A stretch of 64,000 nucleotides of DNA from Clostridia bacterium. Lineage in GTDB: Bacteria > Bacillota > Clostridia > Lachnospirales > Cellulosilyticaceae. The DNA lies in assembly GCA_029239755.1 (NCBI GenBank), contig JARBUI010000017.1, positions 1-64,000 on the forward strand, given 5' to 3'. Below the pieces are notes generated by a model. It was given only the letters and a program-made list of their open reading frames with translations, was not told the origin of the DNA and did no database searches. Below are positions 53,949-64,000 of the stretch, one piece after another. How positions within the stretch are numbered: the first letter of the stretch is position 1; every line of letters begins with the position of its first letter. The translations under genes and the position numbers were made by a program.

Positions 53949-54443
53949 ATGAAAAAGCACGTATTATCTGTACTGGTTGAAAATCACTCAGGCGTACTAA
54001 GCCGTATATCTGGATTATTTAGCCGCCGTGGATATAATATAGATAGTTTATCTGTAGGAGAAACAGAAGATCCTACTGTATCCCGTATGACCATTGTGGC
54101 TGATGCTGATGAATCTACTTTGGAACAAATTAAAAAGCAGCTTAACAAGTTAGTAGATGTTATTAAAATTATTGAGCTTAAAGAAGATACAGCTATTTAC
54201 AGGGAGCTTGCACTTGTTAAAATAACTGCGGATAAGAAAACTAGAGCAGAAATTATTGAAATAGCTAATATTTTTAGAGCACATATTGTAGATGTTTCAA
54301 AAGACTCTCTCGTTATTGAAGCAACTGGTGATCAGGGAAAAATAACAGCCCTGACAAGCATGCTGGAGCCTTATGGCGTTAAAGAAATTATTAGAACAGG
54401 GCTGACAGCACTTCAAAGAGGAGAAAAAGAACTTAAAAATTAA
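53949..54443 (+). CDS. ilvN: Acetolactate synthase small (regulatory) subunit
   Basis: A 164-residue ACT-domain protein that stimulates the large subunit and confers feedback inhibition by valine. The ACT motif is LVENHSGVLSRISGLFSRRGYNIDSLSVG, and the C-terminal domain has the usual length. It lies 15 bases after the first ilvB. This family is usually called IlvN/IlvH. Confidence 0.95.
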   Translation: MKKHVLSVLVENHSGVLSRISGLFSRRGYNIDSLSVGETEDPTVSRMTIVADADESTLEQIKKQLNKLVDVIKIIELKEDTAIYRELALVKITADKKTRAEIIEIANIFRAHIVDVSKDSLVIEATGDQGKITALTSMLEPYGVKEIIRTGLTALQRGEKELKN

Positions 54444-54500
54444 AACAAACCCAGTTTCAAGTAACAGAGTTTGATTTAATCATAAATAATATTTCATTAA

Positions 54501-55532
<1,032 letters not shown>

Positions 55533-55552
55533 AATAACAGAAGGGGATGTAT

Positions 55553-57085
55553 ATGGCAAACTTTGTTAAAATTTTTGATACAACACTTAGAGATGGTGAA
55601 CAATCGCCAGGCTGCAGTATGAATTTAGCTGAAAAACTAGAAGTTGCAAGCCAACTTGAAAGATTAGGTGTAGATGTTATGGAAGCTGGTTTTGCCATTG
55701 CTTCTCCAGGAGATTTTGCATCGGTTAAATCTATTGCAAAAACTATTAAGAACACTACAGTAGCAAGTTTAGCAAGAGCCCTTACTAAAGATATTGATGC
55801 GGCAGCAGATGCATTAAAAGGTGCAAAGTATCCAAGAATTCACACCTTTATTGCAACATCTGACATTCATATGGAATATAAGCTGAAAAAATCAAAAGAA
55901 GAGGTTTTAGCTACTGCAATTGAAATGGTTAAATATGCAAAGAAGTTTTGTCAGGATGTAGAGTTCTCAGCCGAAGATGCTTCAAGAAGCAACCCAGCCT
56001 TCTTATATCAAATCTTTGAAGCCGTTATCTCTGCAGGAGCAACTGTTATTAATGTACCTGATACTGTAGGATATACTTCTCCCGAAGAGTTTGCAGCACT
56101 TATTAGAGGGATTAAAGAAAACGTATCTAATATACACAAAGCAGATATTTCAGTTCATTGCCATAACGATCTCGGTCTTGCAGTTGCAAATTCACTGGCT
56201 GCAGCAAGAGCAGGGGCTACGCAAATAGAGTGTACGATTAATGGTATAGGTGAACGGGCAGGAAATGCTGCTTTAGAAGAAATTGTCATGAATCTTAATA
56301 CTAGAAAAGACATTTATGGATTAGACACACGGATTTTTACAAAAGAAATTCATAGAACAAGTAAACTCTTAAGCAGTATCACAGGTGTGCGTGTGCAGCC
56401 TAATAAAGCCATAGTCGGAGAAAATGCTTTTGCACATGAGTCAGGCATCCATCAGCATGGTATGCTTGCTAATAAGAGCACATACGAGATTATGACACCA
56501 GAGTCTATTGGACTTTCAGAAAACAAGATGGTACTTGGAAAACATTCCGGAAGACATGCTTTTGAAGATAAAATTAAATCTATGGGCTATATACTTGACA
56601 AAGGGGCCTTAACGACTGCCTTTGAGCAATTTAAAATTCTTGCAGATAAGAAAAAAGATGTAACAGACAGAGATATTGAGGTTCTGGTATGCAGAAAGAT
56701 GGTGCCAATACCAGAAGCTTACAAGCTAGACCGATTTGTTATTAATTCAGGTAATACCATTACTACCACTTCATCCATGAGGCTTCTTAGTAAGACAGGA
56801 CATATTTTAGAGGAAGTTGTTTCTTCTTATGATGGACCAATAGATGCATCTTACAAAGCTATTGATAAATTAGTAGGCAGAAAATTTATTTTAGAGGACT
56901 TTGTTATTAATTCTGTTACAGGCGGAACAGATGCACAAGGAGAAGTGAATGTAAAAATTAGAAATAATGACAGAGTATACAATGGCTATGGTGTAAGCAT
57001 GGATATTGTAGAAGCAAGTATCCTTGCCTATATCTCAGCTATTAATAATATGCTGTACGATCAAGAAGAAAAAAAGGAGGTATAA
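55553..57085 (+). CDS. leuA: 2-Isopropylmalate synthase
   Basis: A 510-residue enzyme that condenses 2-oxoisovalerate with acetyl-CoA, the committed step to leucine. The N-terminal TIM barrel starts with IFDTTLRDGEQSPGCSM. HCHNDLGLAVANSLAA carries the metal ligands. The C-terminal regulatory domain (GGTDAQGEV) for leucine feedback is present. The track starts at ATG 55547, too close to the GGGG site. ATG 55553 has better spacing. The downstream cimA is homologous, but different in role. Confidence 0.94.
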   Translation: MANFVKIFDTTLRDGEQSPGCSMNLAEKLEVASQLERLGVDVMEAGFAIASPGDFASVKSIAKTIKNTTVASLARALTKDIDAAADALKGAKYPRIHTFIATSDIHMEYKLKKSKEEVLATAIEMVKYAKKFCQDVEFSAEDASRSNPAFLYQIFEAVISAGATVINVPDTVGYTSPEEFAALIRGIKENVSNIHKADISVHCHNDLGLAVANSLAAARAGATQIECTINGIGERAGNAALEEIVMNLNTRKDIYGLDTRIFTKEIHRTSKLLSSITGVRVQPNKAIVGENAFAHESGIHQHGMLANKSTYEIMTPESIGLSENKMVLGKHSGRHAFEDKIKSMGYILDKGALTTAFEQFKILADKKKDVTDRDIEVLVCRKMVPIPEAYKLDRFVINSGNTITTTSSMRLLSKTGHILEEVVSSYDGPIDASYKAIDKLVGRKFILEDFVINSVTGGTDAQGEVNVKIRNNDRVYNGYGVSMDIVEASILAYISAINNMLYDQEEKKEV

Positions 57086-57089
57086 AGTT

Positions 57090-58679
57090 ATGCAAACAAT
57101 TGCTATCTTAGATTCCACTCTTAGAGATGGAGCGCAATCAGAAAGTATCTCCTTTTCGGTATCAGACAAATTAAAAATAGTAAATACCTTAGATGAGTTA
57201 GGGGTCAGCTATATTGAAGCTGGCAACCCTGGCTCAAACCCTAAGGATCTTGAATTCTTTAAAGAAGTTAAAAAACTGAGTCTAAAGACAGCGAAGCTTA
57301 CGGCTTTTGGGAGTACAAGAAGAAGAAATATTGAAGTATCAGAAGATAGCAATGTGAGATCACTCCTTGAGGCAGATACCCCTGCGGTAGCAATTTTTGG
57401 TAAAACATGGGACTTTCATGTCACAGATATTATAAAAACAACGTTAGAAGAAAACCTAAACATGATCTATGATACTATTAAGTTTTTTAAAGATCATGGT
57501 AAGGAAGTCATATTTGATGCTGAACACTTTTTTGACGGCTATAAAAATAATAAAGAGTATGCACTTAGTACACTTAGAAGAGCAGAAGAGGCTGGAGCAG
57601 ACTGTATCGCACTTTGTGAAACAAATGGCGGAGCTTTTCCGGATGAGGTCTATGAAATTGTTAAAGAAGTAGCTAGTCATGTGAATGTACAAATAGGTAT
57701 ACATACTCATGATGACACGGGTATGGGGGTTGCAAACAGTATCATGGCAGTCCTAGCCGGAGCTACGCATGTACAAGGTACACTTGTTGGTTTTGGAGAA
57801 AGATGCGGTAATGCCAATTTATCGACTATTATTCCTAATCTCCAGATTAAAAGAGACTATGAATGTATTAAAGCAGAGAATATGCCAAAGCTTACTACAC
57901 TTTCAAGAAGGGTAGCAGAGATAGCTAATGTTTCATTAAAAGATAATATGCCTTATGTTGGAAAAAGTGCTTTTGCTCATAAAGCAGGCATGCATATAGA
58001 TGGCGTGACAAAAGCTTCTGTTTCTTTTGAACATGTACCTCCAAACAGTGTGGGTAATGAAAGAAGATTTTTAATGTCAGAAGTTGCAGGGCGAAGTACA
58101 ATTATCGAAAAAATACAAAGGATTTCGCCTCAGATTACAAAAGATGATGAAGTGACCCAGCGTATTATTGACCGCATAAAAGATTTAGAGCATCAGGGAT
58201 ATCAGTTTGAAGGAGCAGATGGTACTTTTGAACTTCTTGTGAGAAAAGCACTCGGAAAATATAAACCGTTTTTTGATCTGGAGGAGTTTAAAATTATTGG
58301 TGAAGAACCAAGGGGCTCCAAGGGAGTCAGTTCTTCTGCTATTATCAAGGTAAAAGTAGGTAACGCAGTTGAAATGACAGCAGCAGAAGGAGAAGGACCT
58401 GTTAATGCGTTAGATACAGCCCTTAGAAAAGCTTTAGAGGTATTTTATCCAGAGCTTAAAGAGGTACATCTGACAGATTATAAGGTAAGAGTCCTGGATA
58501 CAAAATCAGCAACAGCTGCTAAGGTTAGAGTATTGCTTGAATCTACAGATGGTGAAGACTACTGGAGTACTGTCGGCGTATCGACTGACATTATAGAAGC
58601 CAGCTGGATTGCACTTGTTGATTCAATTGAGTATAAACTGATTAAGGATATCGAGAAAAGATTTAAACCTTATTTATAA
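57090..58679 (+). CDS. cimA: (R)-citramalate synthase
   Basis: A 529-residue enzyme condensing pyruvate and acetyl-CoA into citramalate, the start of the threonine-independent route to 2-oxobutyrate and isoleucine. The N-terminal ILDSTLRDGAQSESISFS and the internal FGKTWDFHV, DAEHFFDGYK and HTHDDTGMGVANS motifs set CimA apart from LeuA. A C-terminal regulatory domain is present. The track starts at 57024 inside leuA. GGAGGTATAAAG before ATG 57090 fixes the start. Confidence 0.92.
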   Translation: MQTIAILDSTLRDGAQSESISFSVSDKLKIVNTLDELGVSYIEAGNPGSNPKDLEFFKEVKKLSLKTAKLTAFGSTRRRNIEVSEDSNVRSLLEADTPAVAIFGKTWDFHVTDIIKTTLEENLNMIYDTIKFFKDHGKEVIFDAEHFFDGYKNNKEYALSTLRRAEEAGADCIALCETNGGAFPDEVYEIVKEVASHVNVQIGIHTHDDTGMGVANSIMAVLAGATHVQGTLVGFGERCGNANLSTIIPNLQIKRDYECIKAENMPKLTTLSRRVAEIANVSLKDNMPYVGKSAFAHKAGMHIDGVTKASVSFEHVPPNSVGNERRFLMSEVAGRSTIIEKIQRISPQITKDDEVTQRIIDRIKDLEHQGYQFEGADGTFELLVRKALGKYKPFFDLEEFKIIGEEPRGSKGVSSSAIIKVKVGNAVEMTAAEGEGPVNALDTALRKALEVFYPELKEVHLTDYKVRVLDTKSATAAKVRVLLESTDGEDYWSTVGVSTDIIEASWIALVDSIEYKLIKDIEKRFKPYL

Positions 58680-58725
58680 ACTAAACAAAGAAAATAAGGA
58701 ACTTAGAAAGAGGAGGATATAGAAG

Positions 58726-59808
58726 ATGGATTATAAAATAGTAACGCTTCCTGGTGATGGGATCGGCCCAGATATCACTAAAGAAGCTGTTAAAGTATTA
58801 GATAAAGTTGCAAGTGTTTACGGTCATACTTTTAACTACGAAGAAAAGTTAATGGGTGGTATTGCAATTGATCTTGCAGGGAATTCACTTCCACAAGATA
58901 CGATTGATGCTTGTAAGGCTGCTGATGCAGTGCTTCTTGGAGCTGTTGGAGGACCTAAATGGGATAATCTTCCTAATGGTGACAGACCAGAAAAAGGTCT
59001 TTTAGGGATAAGAGGAGCACTTGGCCTTTTTGCAAACCTTAGACCTGCTGTACTGTATCCACAGCTTAAACATGCAAGTCCTCTTAAAGAAGAGATTATT
59101 GGGGATAGCCTTGATATTCTTATTGTAAGAGAACTTACAAGCGGTATTTATTTTGGTGAAAAGCAAAAAGTTGTGTGCGAAGAAGATGATTCAAAGACGT
59201 ATGCATCTGACCTTGAAAAATATACAGTAGCAGAAATCGAGCGTATTACAAGAGTAGGATTTGAAGCTGCTATGAAACGTAATAAAAAAGTTTGTGTAGT
59301 TGATAAAGCTAACGTTTTAGAGTCTTCAAGACTTTGGAGAGTTGTAGTAGCAAGAGTGGCAAAAGATTACCCAGAAGTTACCTACAGCCATATGTACGTT
59401 GATAATGCAGCAATGCAGCTTGTTGTTAATCCAAAACAATTCGATGTTATCGTTACATCTAACATATTTGGTGATATACTATCAGATGAGGCGAGTATTA
59501 TTACCGGTTCAATTGGTATGCTTGCATCAGCTTCACTTGGAGAAGGAACACTTGGGCTTTATGAGCCAAGTCATGGCAGTGCACCAGATATAGCAGGACA
59601 AAATAAAGCTAATCCTATTGCAACTATCCTTTCAGCAGCAATGATGCTCAGGTATTCTTTAAGCCTGGAAAAAGAAGCTGTGGCAATTGAAACAGCCGTT
59701 ATGGAAGTATTAGATGCGGGCTACAGAACAGGTGATATTATGAGTACTGGTATGAAATGTATTGGTACAAAAGAGATGGGACAATTAATAGCAGATGCTG
59801 TTAAATAA
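58726..59808 (+). CDS. leuB: 3-Isopropylmalate dehydrogenase
   Basis: A 360-residue NAD-dependent enzyme that oxidatively decarboxylates 3-isopropylmalate to 2-oxoisocaproate. In the citramalate route it probably also handles methylmalate. Motifs are [28 protein letters not shown] and [23 protein letters not shown]. The NAD motif [16 protein letters not shown] follows. leuC and leuD, which act just before it, are absent from this operon. Confidence 0.95.
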   Translation: MDYKIVTLPGDGIGPDITKEAVKVLDKVASVYGHTFNYEEKLMGGIAIDLAGNSLPQDTIDACKAADAVLLGAVGGPKWDNLPNGDRPEKGLLGIRGALGLFANLRPAVLYPQLKHASPLKEEIIGDSLDILIVRELTSGIYFGEKQKVVCEEDDSKTYASDLEKYTVAEIERITRVGFEAAMKRNKKVCVVDKANVLESSRLWRVVVARVAKDYPEVTYSHMYVDNAAMQLVVNPKQFDVIVTSNIFGDILSDEASIITGSIGMLASASLGEGTLGLYEPSHGSAPDIAGQNKANPIATILSAAMMLRYSLSLEKEAVAIETAVMEVLDAGYRTGDIMSTGMKCIGTKEMGQLIADAVK

Positions 59809-59830
59809 ATGATTATGAGGAGGAAGAACT

Positions 59831-60709
59831 TTGAGTAGCAAGGTTATTTATTTAGATGGGAAATTTGTAAGTGAAGATGAGGCCAAATTATCAGTATTTG
59901 ACCATGGTGTTTTATATGGAGACGGCGTATTTGAAGGCATAAGAGCATATAATGGTCGTATTTTTAGATGTGAGGAGCATATTGATAGACTTTATGCAGC
60001 TGCAAAGGCCATCATGCTTAACATACCTATATCCAAACAAGAAATGACAGAAGTTCTTCTTGAAACTTGCAGGAAAAATGATTTAAAGGATGGGTATATT
60101 CGCTTAGTTGTAACAAGAGGCAAAGGGGATCTTGGGCTTAATCCTAAAAATTGTCCTGTGCCTTCAATATTCTGCATTGCAGCAACTATTCAGCTTTATC
60201 CAGAAGAAATGTATACAAAAGGCATGCCGATTGTTACAGCAGCTCAAAGACGTAATAAAGCAACTATCGTAGATCCACAAATTAAGTCTTTAAATTACCT
60301 TAATAATATTTTAGCTAAGATGGAAGCTAACAGAGCTGGTGTACCAGAAGCACTTATGCTGAATCATGATGGGATAGTAGCAGAGTGTACAGGAGATAAC
60401 ATCTTTATCGTAAAAGATAATGTTGTGTATACACCTCCAATTCATGTAGGCATATTAGACGGTATTACAAGACGTACGGCTATGGAGCTTGCAGAAAAAT
60501 TAGGTTATAAGGTTGTAGAAAAAGAATTTACATTATTTAATGTGTATAACGCTGATGAATGTTTCTTAACAGGGACAGCAGCAGAAGCTATTCCAGTAAC
60601 AAGTGTAGATGAAAGAGTTATTGGCGAAGGCGTTGCAGGGCCTGTTACAAAAGAACTATTACATGCATTCAAAGAATACGCAAACAGCAATGGGACAGAT
60701 ATTTTCTAA
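59831..60709 (+). CDS. ilvE: Branched-chain amino acid aminotransferase
   Basis: A 292-residue class IV PLP aminotransferase that forms valine, leucine and isoleucine from the keto acids. VFDHGVLYGDGVFEGIRAYNG is the class IV start, and the PLP lysine lies in IKSLNYLNNILAKMEA. It starts with TTG at 59831, after GAGGAGGAAG. D-amino acid aminotransferases share the fold, so the call also rests on the operon. Confidence 0.9.
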   Translation: MSSKVIYLDGKFVSEDEAKLSVFDHGVLYGDGVFEGIRAYNGRIFRCEEHIDRLYAAAKAIMLNIPISKQEMTEVLLETCRKNDLKDGYIRLVVTRGKGDLGLNPKNCPVPSIFCIAATIQLYPEEMYTKGMPIVTAAQRRNKATIVDPQIKSLNYLNNILAKMEANRAGVPEALMLNHDGIVAECTGDNIFIVKDNVVYTPPIHVGILDGITRRTAMELAEKLGYKVVEKEFTLFNVYNADECFLTGTAAEAIPVTSVDERVIGEGVAGPVTKELLHAFKEYANSNGTDIF

Positions 60710-60717
60710 TGAAGATA

Positions 60718-60754
60718 AGTTTAAGGGCATTTTATAAAATGCCCTTAAGTTTTA
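60718..60754 (+). terminator. Terminator inside the branched-chain amino acid operon
   Basis: TTAAGGGCATTTTA pairs with TAAAATGCCCTTAA, flanked by AAG and GTTTTAAT. It sits in the 82-base gap between ilvE and ilvD and has the form of an intrinsic terminator, so only part of the transcripts may go on into ilvD. Confidence 0.78.
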
Positions 60755-60791
60755 ATATTGATAAAAATATCCAGATAAAGGAGAGGAAAAC

Positions 60792-62453
60792 ATGAGAAGC
60801 GATAGAGTAAAATTAGGACCAGCAAGAGCACCGCACCGTTCTCTTTTTAAAGGAATGGGTTATATAGATGAAGAAATCAACGCACCCCTTATTGGTGTTG
60901 TAACGGCTAAAAGTGAAATCGTACCAGGACATATGCATCTTGATAAGATAACAGAAGCTGTAAAAACAGGTATTCGCATTGCAGGAGGAACACCAATTGA
61001 AATACCAGCTATTGGTGTATGTGACGGGATTGCTATGGGACATGAGGGAATGAGATATTCCCTTGTTACAAGAGAACTTATTGCAGATTCTATTGAATGT
61101 ATGGCAATAGCTCATGCATTTGATGCGTTAGTTCTTGTACCAAACTGCGATAAAATTGTACCAGGTATGCTTATGGGAGCAGCAAGGCTGAACCTTCCTA
61201 CAGCTGTTGTCAGTGGCGGCCCTATGCTTGCAGGTAACGTTTCAGGTGGCAAGGTAAGTTTATCTCTTGTTTTTGAAGCTGTAGGCAGCCATACTGCTGG
61301 TAAAATGACTGATGAAGAACTTTATGAATTTGAAGAGCATGCCTGCCCAGGCTGTGGTTCTTGTTCAGGAATGTTTACAGCAAATAGCATGAACTGCATG
61401 TGCGAAGTATTAGGTATAGCACTTCCAGGAAATGGATCTATTCCTGCTGTATTTGCAGAACGTGTAAGACTTGCTAAAAAAACAGGTATTGCTATTATGG
61501 ATATGCTAAAGAAAGATATTAAGATGCGCGACATTGTTAATGAAAAGGCTTTCCAAAATGCACTAACTGTAGATATGGCTCTAGGATGCAGTACGAATAC
61601 AATGCTGCATTTACCTGCTGTAGCCCATGAAGCAGGAGTAAGTATTGATTTAGATATGGCAAATGAGATCAGTAATAAAACACCAAATCTTTGTAAATTG
61701 GCACCAGCCGGACCGCATCATATGGAAGACCTCTATTTTGCTGGCGGCGTAGCAGCAGCTATGAAAGAACTTACTAAGAAGAATTTATTAAATACAGACT
61801 TAATGACAGTTACAGGCAAGACTCTAGGAGAGAACTTAGAATCCGTAGCTAACAAAAATCCACAAGTTATCAGACCTATTGAGAATCCATACAGCGAGAC
61901 AGGTGGCATTGCAGTTTTAAGAGGAAATTTAGCTGAGGATGCATGCGTTGTAAAACGTTCAGCAGTTGCTAAAGAAATGCTTATTCACCAAGGGCCAGCT
62001 AAAGTATATAATAGCGAAGAGGAAGCTACAGAAGCTATTAATACAGGTAAAATTCAAAAAGGTGATGTCCTTGTTATACGATATGAAGGACCAAAAGGCG
62101 GCCCTGGCATGAGAGAAATGCTTTCACCAACAGCATGCCTTGCAGGTATGGGACTTGATAAAGATGTAGCGCTTATTACAGACGGCAGATTTTCAGGTGC
62201 AACAAGAGGGGCTTCTATAGGACACGTGTCTCCTGAAGCAGCAGAAGGCGGACTTATTGCACTGGTTGAAGACGGGGATATCATTAGTATTAATATGCAT
62301 AAGTGTACAATCACATTAGAAGTTGATGAAGAAACGATTGCAAAAAGAAGAGCAAGCTGGACAGCGCCAGAACCAAAGGTTAAAACAGGCTACTTAGCAC
62401 GTTATGCAAAGCTTGTTTCATCAGCAAATACCGGAGCAATCTTTAAATTTTAG
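60792..62453 (+). CDS. ilvD: Dihydroxy-acid dehydratase
   Basis: A 553-residue iron-sulfur enzyme that dehydrates dihydroxyisovalerate and dihydroxymethylvalerate to the keto acids. Cluster cysteines lie in [10 protein letters not shown] and [29 protein letters not shown]-like [13 protein letters not shown] and [11 protein letters not shown] mark the active site. GGAGAGGA precedes ATG 60792. It completes the route to valine and isoleucine. Confidence 0.96.
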   Translation: MRSDRVKLGPARAPHRSLFKGMGYIDEEINAPLIGVVTAKSEIVPGHMHLDKITEAVKTGIRIAGGTPIEIPAIGVCDGIAMGHEGMRYSLVTRELIADSIECMAIAHAFDALVLVPNCDKIVPGMLMGAARLNLPTAVVSGGPMLAGNVSGGKVSLSLVFEAVGSHTAGKMTDEELYEFEEHACPGCGSCSGMFTANSMNCMCEVLGIALPGNGSIPAVFAERVRLAKKTGIAIMDMLKKDIKMRDIVNEKAFQNALTVDMALGCSTNTMLHLPAVAHEAGVSIDLDMANEISNKTPNLCKLAPAGPHHMEDLYFAGGVAAAMKELTKKNLLNTDLMTVTGKTLGENLESVANKNPQVIRPIENPYSETGGIAVLRGNLAEDACVVKRSAVAKEMLIHQGPAKVYNSEEEATEAINTGKIQKGDVLVIRYEGPKGGPGMREMLSPTACLAGMGLDKDVALITDGRFSGATRGASIGHVSPEAAEGGLIALVEDGDIISINMHKCTITLEVDEETIAKRRASWTAPEPKVKTGYLARYAKLVSSANTGAIFKF

Positions 62454-62473
62454 ATAGGAGACAGGGGGTAAAT

Positions 62474-64000
62474 ATGAAAATAAATGGATCACAAATACTC
62501 ATTGAGTGTTTGGTAGAACAAGGAGTAGATACTGTTTTTGGATATCCCGGAGGCTCAGTTCTTAACATATATGATGCACTCTATAAAAATAGTGATCGGA
62601 TTAAGCATATTTTAACGGCACATGAGCAAGGAGCTTCTCATGCTGCTGATGGCTATGCTAGAGCTACTGGGAAAGTAGGTGTCTGCATTGCAACATCAGG
62701 ACCGGGAGCAACCAATTTAGTAACTGGTATTGCAACAGCTTATATGGATTCAGTTCCTATGGTTGCTATAACAGGCAACGTAGCAACTCCGCTTCTTGGG
62801 AAAGACAGCTTTCAAGAAGTAGATATATCAGGGATTACAATGCCTATTACAAAGCATAACTATATCGTAAAAGATATTACTAAGCTTGCGGATACCATAA
62901 GAGAAGCATTTTTTATTGCTAAATCAGGAAGGCCAGGACCAGTTCTTATAGATATTCCTAAGGATCTTACGGCAGCGCTTTGTGACTATATCCCTCAAAC
63001 TCCTAAAAAAGCTGGCGTGCAAGTTCATACTATTAGACAAGAGGACATAGATAAAGCACTCATACTTCTTAAAGAAGCTAAAAAGCCGCTGATATATAGC
63101 GGAGGAGGTATCATAAGAAGTGGTGCCAATGAAATTTTATTAAAGTTTGCAGAAAAGCTCCAAGCACCAGTTGCAACATCCCTTATGGGAATTGGTGGAT
63201 TTGCAGAAACGCATCCGCTCTCAACAGGCCTTGTTGGAATGCACGGGAGTAAAGCCTCTAACCTTGCAGCAACGGAGTGTGATCTGCTCATAGCGCTTGG
63301 TGCTAGATTTAGCGATAGAGTTATTAGTGATGTGTCAAAGTTTGCTCCAAATGCTAATATTCTCCATATAGATATCGATCCGGCGGAGGTAGGTAAAAAT
63401 ATTGCAGCTTATAGTGCTGTTATTGGGGATGTAAAAGAAATCCTTACTGCGTTAACAGGTCTTTTCCCTCAGCAGGAACATGATGCATGGATTGATGAAG
63501 TGAGATGTTGGAAAGAAGAGTTCCATTTTGATTATCAAAAAGATGATACGCTAAGACCTCAATTTATTATGGAAAATATTTATGAGCAGACGAATGGCAA
63601 TGCTATTATTACAACAGAGGTTGGACAGCACCAAATGTGGGCTGCGCAGTTTTATAAATATACAAAACCTAATACTTTTTTAAGTTCAGGGGGACTTGGG
63701 ACAATGGGCTATGGAACAGGTGCCAGCATAGGGGCACAAATTGGCATGCCTGAGCACCAAGTTGTGCATATAGCGGGTGATGGTTCATTTCGTATGAATT
63801 GCAATGAACTTGCAACAATAGCACACTATAATGTACCAGTTATCATTGTTCTTATGAATAACAGTACCCTTGGAATGGTTAGGCAGTGGCAAACAACCTT
63901 CTACGAAGCAAGATATTCTCAAACGACTCTAGACAGAGGCCCAGATTTCACGTTATTAGCAAAAGCATATGATGTACAAGGATATGATGTTTACACTCAA
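62474..64000 (+). CDS. ilvB: Acetolactate synthase large subunit, second copy (cut by window end)
   Basis: 509 codons of a second large subunit are visible and the reading frame is still open at the end of the window. The catalytic Glu is in TAHEQGASHAADGYAR. SGPGATNLVTGIATAYMDSVP, GDGSFRMNCNELATIA and MNNSTLGMVRQWQ are intact. The ORF track does not list it because no stop is reached. It starts at ATG 62474 with CAGGGGG before it, 20 bases after ilvD. It clearly differs from the first copy at 52323. A separate small subunit may follow beyond the window. Confidence 0.94.
   Translation, partial: MKINGSQILIECLVEQGVDTVFGYPGGSVLNIYDALYKNSDRIKHILTAHEQGASHAADGYARATGKVGVCIATSGPGATNLVTGIATAYMDSVPMVAITGNVATPLLGKDSFQEVDISGITMPITKHNYIVKDITKLADTIREAFFIAKSGRPGPVLIDIPKDLTAALCDYIPQTPKKAGVQVHTIRQEDIDKALILLKEAKKPLIYSGGGIIRSGANEILLKFAEKLQAPVATSLMGIGGFAETHPLSTGLVGMHGSKASNLAATECDLLIALGARFSDRVISDVSKFAPNANILHIDIDPAEVGKNIAAYSAVIGDVKEILTALTGLFPQQEHDAWIDEVRCWKEEFHFDYQKDDTLRPQFIMENIYEQTNGNAIITTEVGQHQMWAAQFYKYTKPNTFLSSGGLGTMGYGTGASIGAQIGMPEHQVVHIAGDGSFRMNCNELATIAHYNVPVIIVLMNNSTLGMVRQWQTTFYEARYSQTTLDRGPDFTLLAKAYDVQGYDVYTQ

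Overview
The window is an AT-rich, gene-dense stretch of a chromosome from a spore-forming, low-GC Firmicute of the class Clostridia, plausibly a Lachnospirales/Cellulosilyticum-like lineage. This rests on the AT-rich sequence, strong AGGAGG-type ribosome-binding sites, B. subtilis-like gene orders (rapZ-yvcK-whiA-crh), SpoIID and SpoVB family proteins, a DUF3787-type small protein, a membrane pyrophosphatase and a T-box leader. The genus is a guess.

Layout. 1-226: the 3' end of a 5S rRNA, tRNA-Leu(UAA) and a terminator, i.e. the tail of an rRNA operon. 330-7003: a TetR regulator with two operator copies around its own promoter, then an export cluster (MacA-like adaptor, MacB-type ATPase, two permeases, TolC-like protein). 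7223-11617: a cupin regulator and potABCD for polyamine uptake. 11700-13582: a DUF4190 protein, a stand-alone YedF/DsrE-like protein and an alpha/beta hydrolase. 13837-17940: murB-rapZ-yvcK-whiA-crh. The last gene is an HPr-like protein with Glu at the His15 position. 17951-23598: a secreted-looking superoxide dismutase with a repeat-rich N-terminus, a degenerate clostripain-like protein, a SpoIID-domain protein, queA and an acyl-ACP thioesterase. 23603-26561 (minus): an uncharacterised cluster of a papain-like protein, a membrane-anchored protein, a ParA ATPase and a 57-residue protein missing from the ORF track. 26827-31623: hppA, rnjA, a YaiI-family protein and a small DUF3787-like protein. 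31668-37223: an HPr-fold protein, aroC, tgt-yajC, and a TrmB-like regulator with lysA. 37350-38884: azlD, azlC and an Lrp regulator. 39190-49519: a HIT protein, a purine nucleoside phosphorylase remnant, rarA, a SpoVB-type flippase, a small alarmone synthetase, metA (Glu111, acetyl type), yjbQ, a CobD/HisC-like aminotransferase, topB and a ferredoxin. 49683-51567: typA. 51944-64000: a branched-chain amino acid operon under a T-box: ilvB-ilvN-ilvC-leuA-cimA-leuB-ilvE-(terminator)-ilvD-second ilvB, which runs off the end.

How the genes work together. The last 12 kb encode most steps from pyruvate to valine, leucine and isoleucine, with isoleucine carbon entering through citramalate (cimA). leuCD are absent from the run. 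The T-box carries a probable isoleucine codon (AUC) in its specifier loop, and an internal terminator separates ilvE from ilvD. An AzlCD exporter with its Lrp regulator sits elsewhere in the window and may balance the same amino acids.

The items most worth following are the ParA/small-protein/papain-like cluster, the two HPr-fold proteins without the catalytic histidine, the protease-like protein without catalytic residues, a possible H-type pseudoknot between yajC and lysA, repeated 13-mers upstream of the T-box promoter, and a 24-bp tandem duplication that copies a -10 element.
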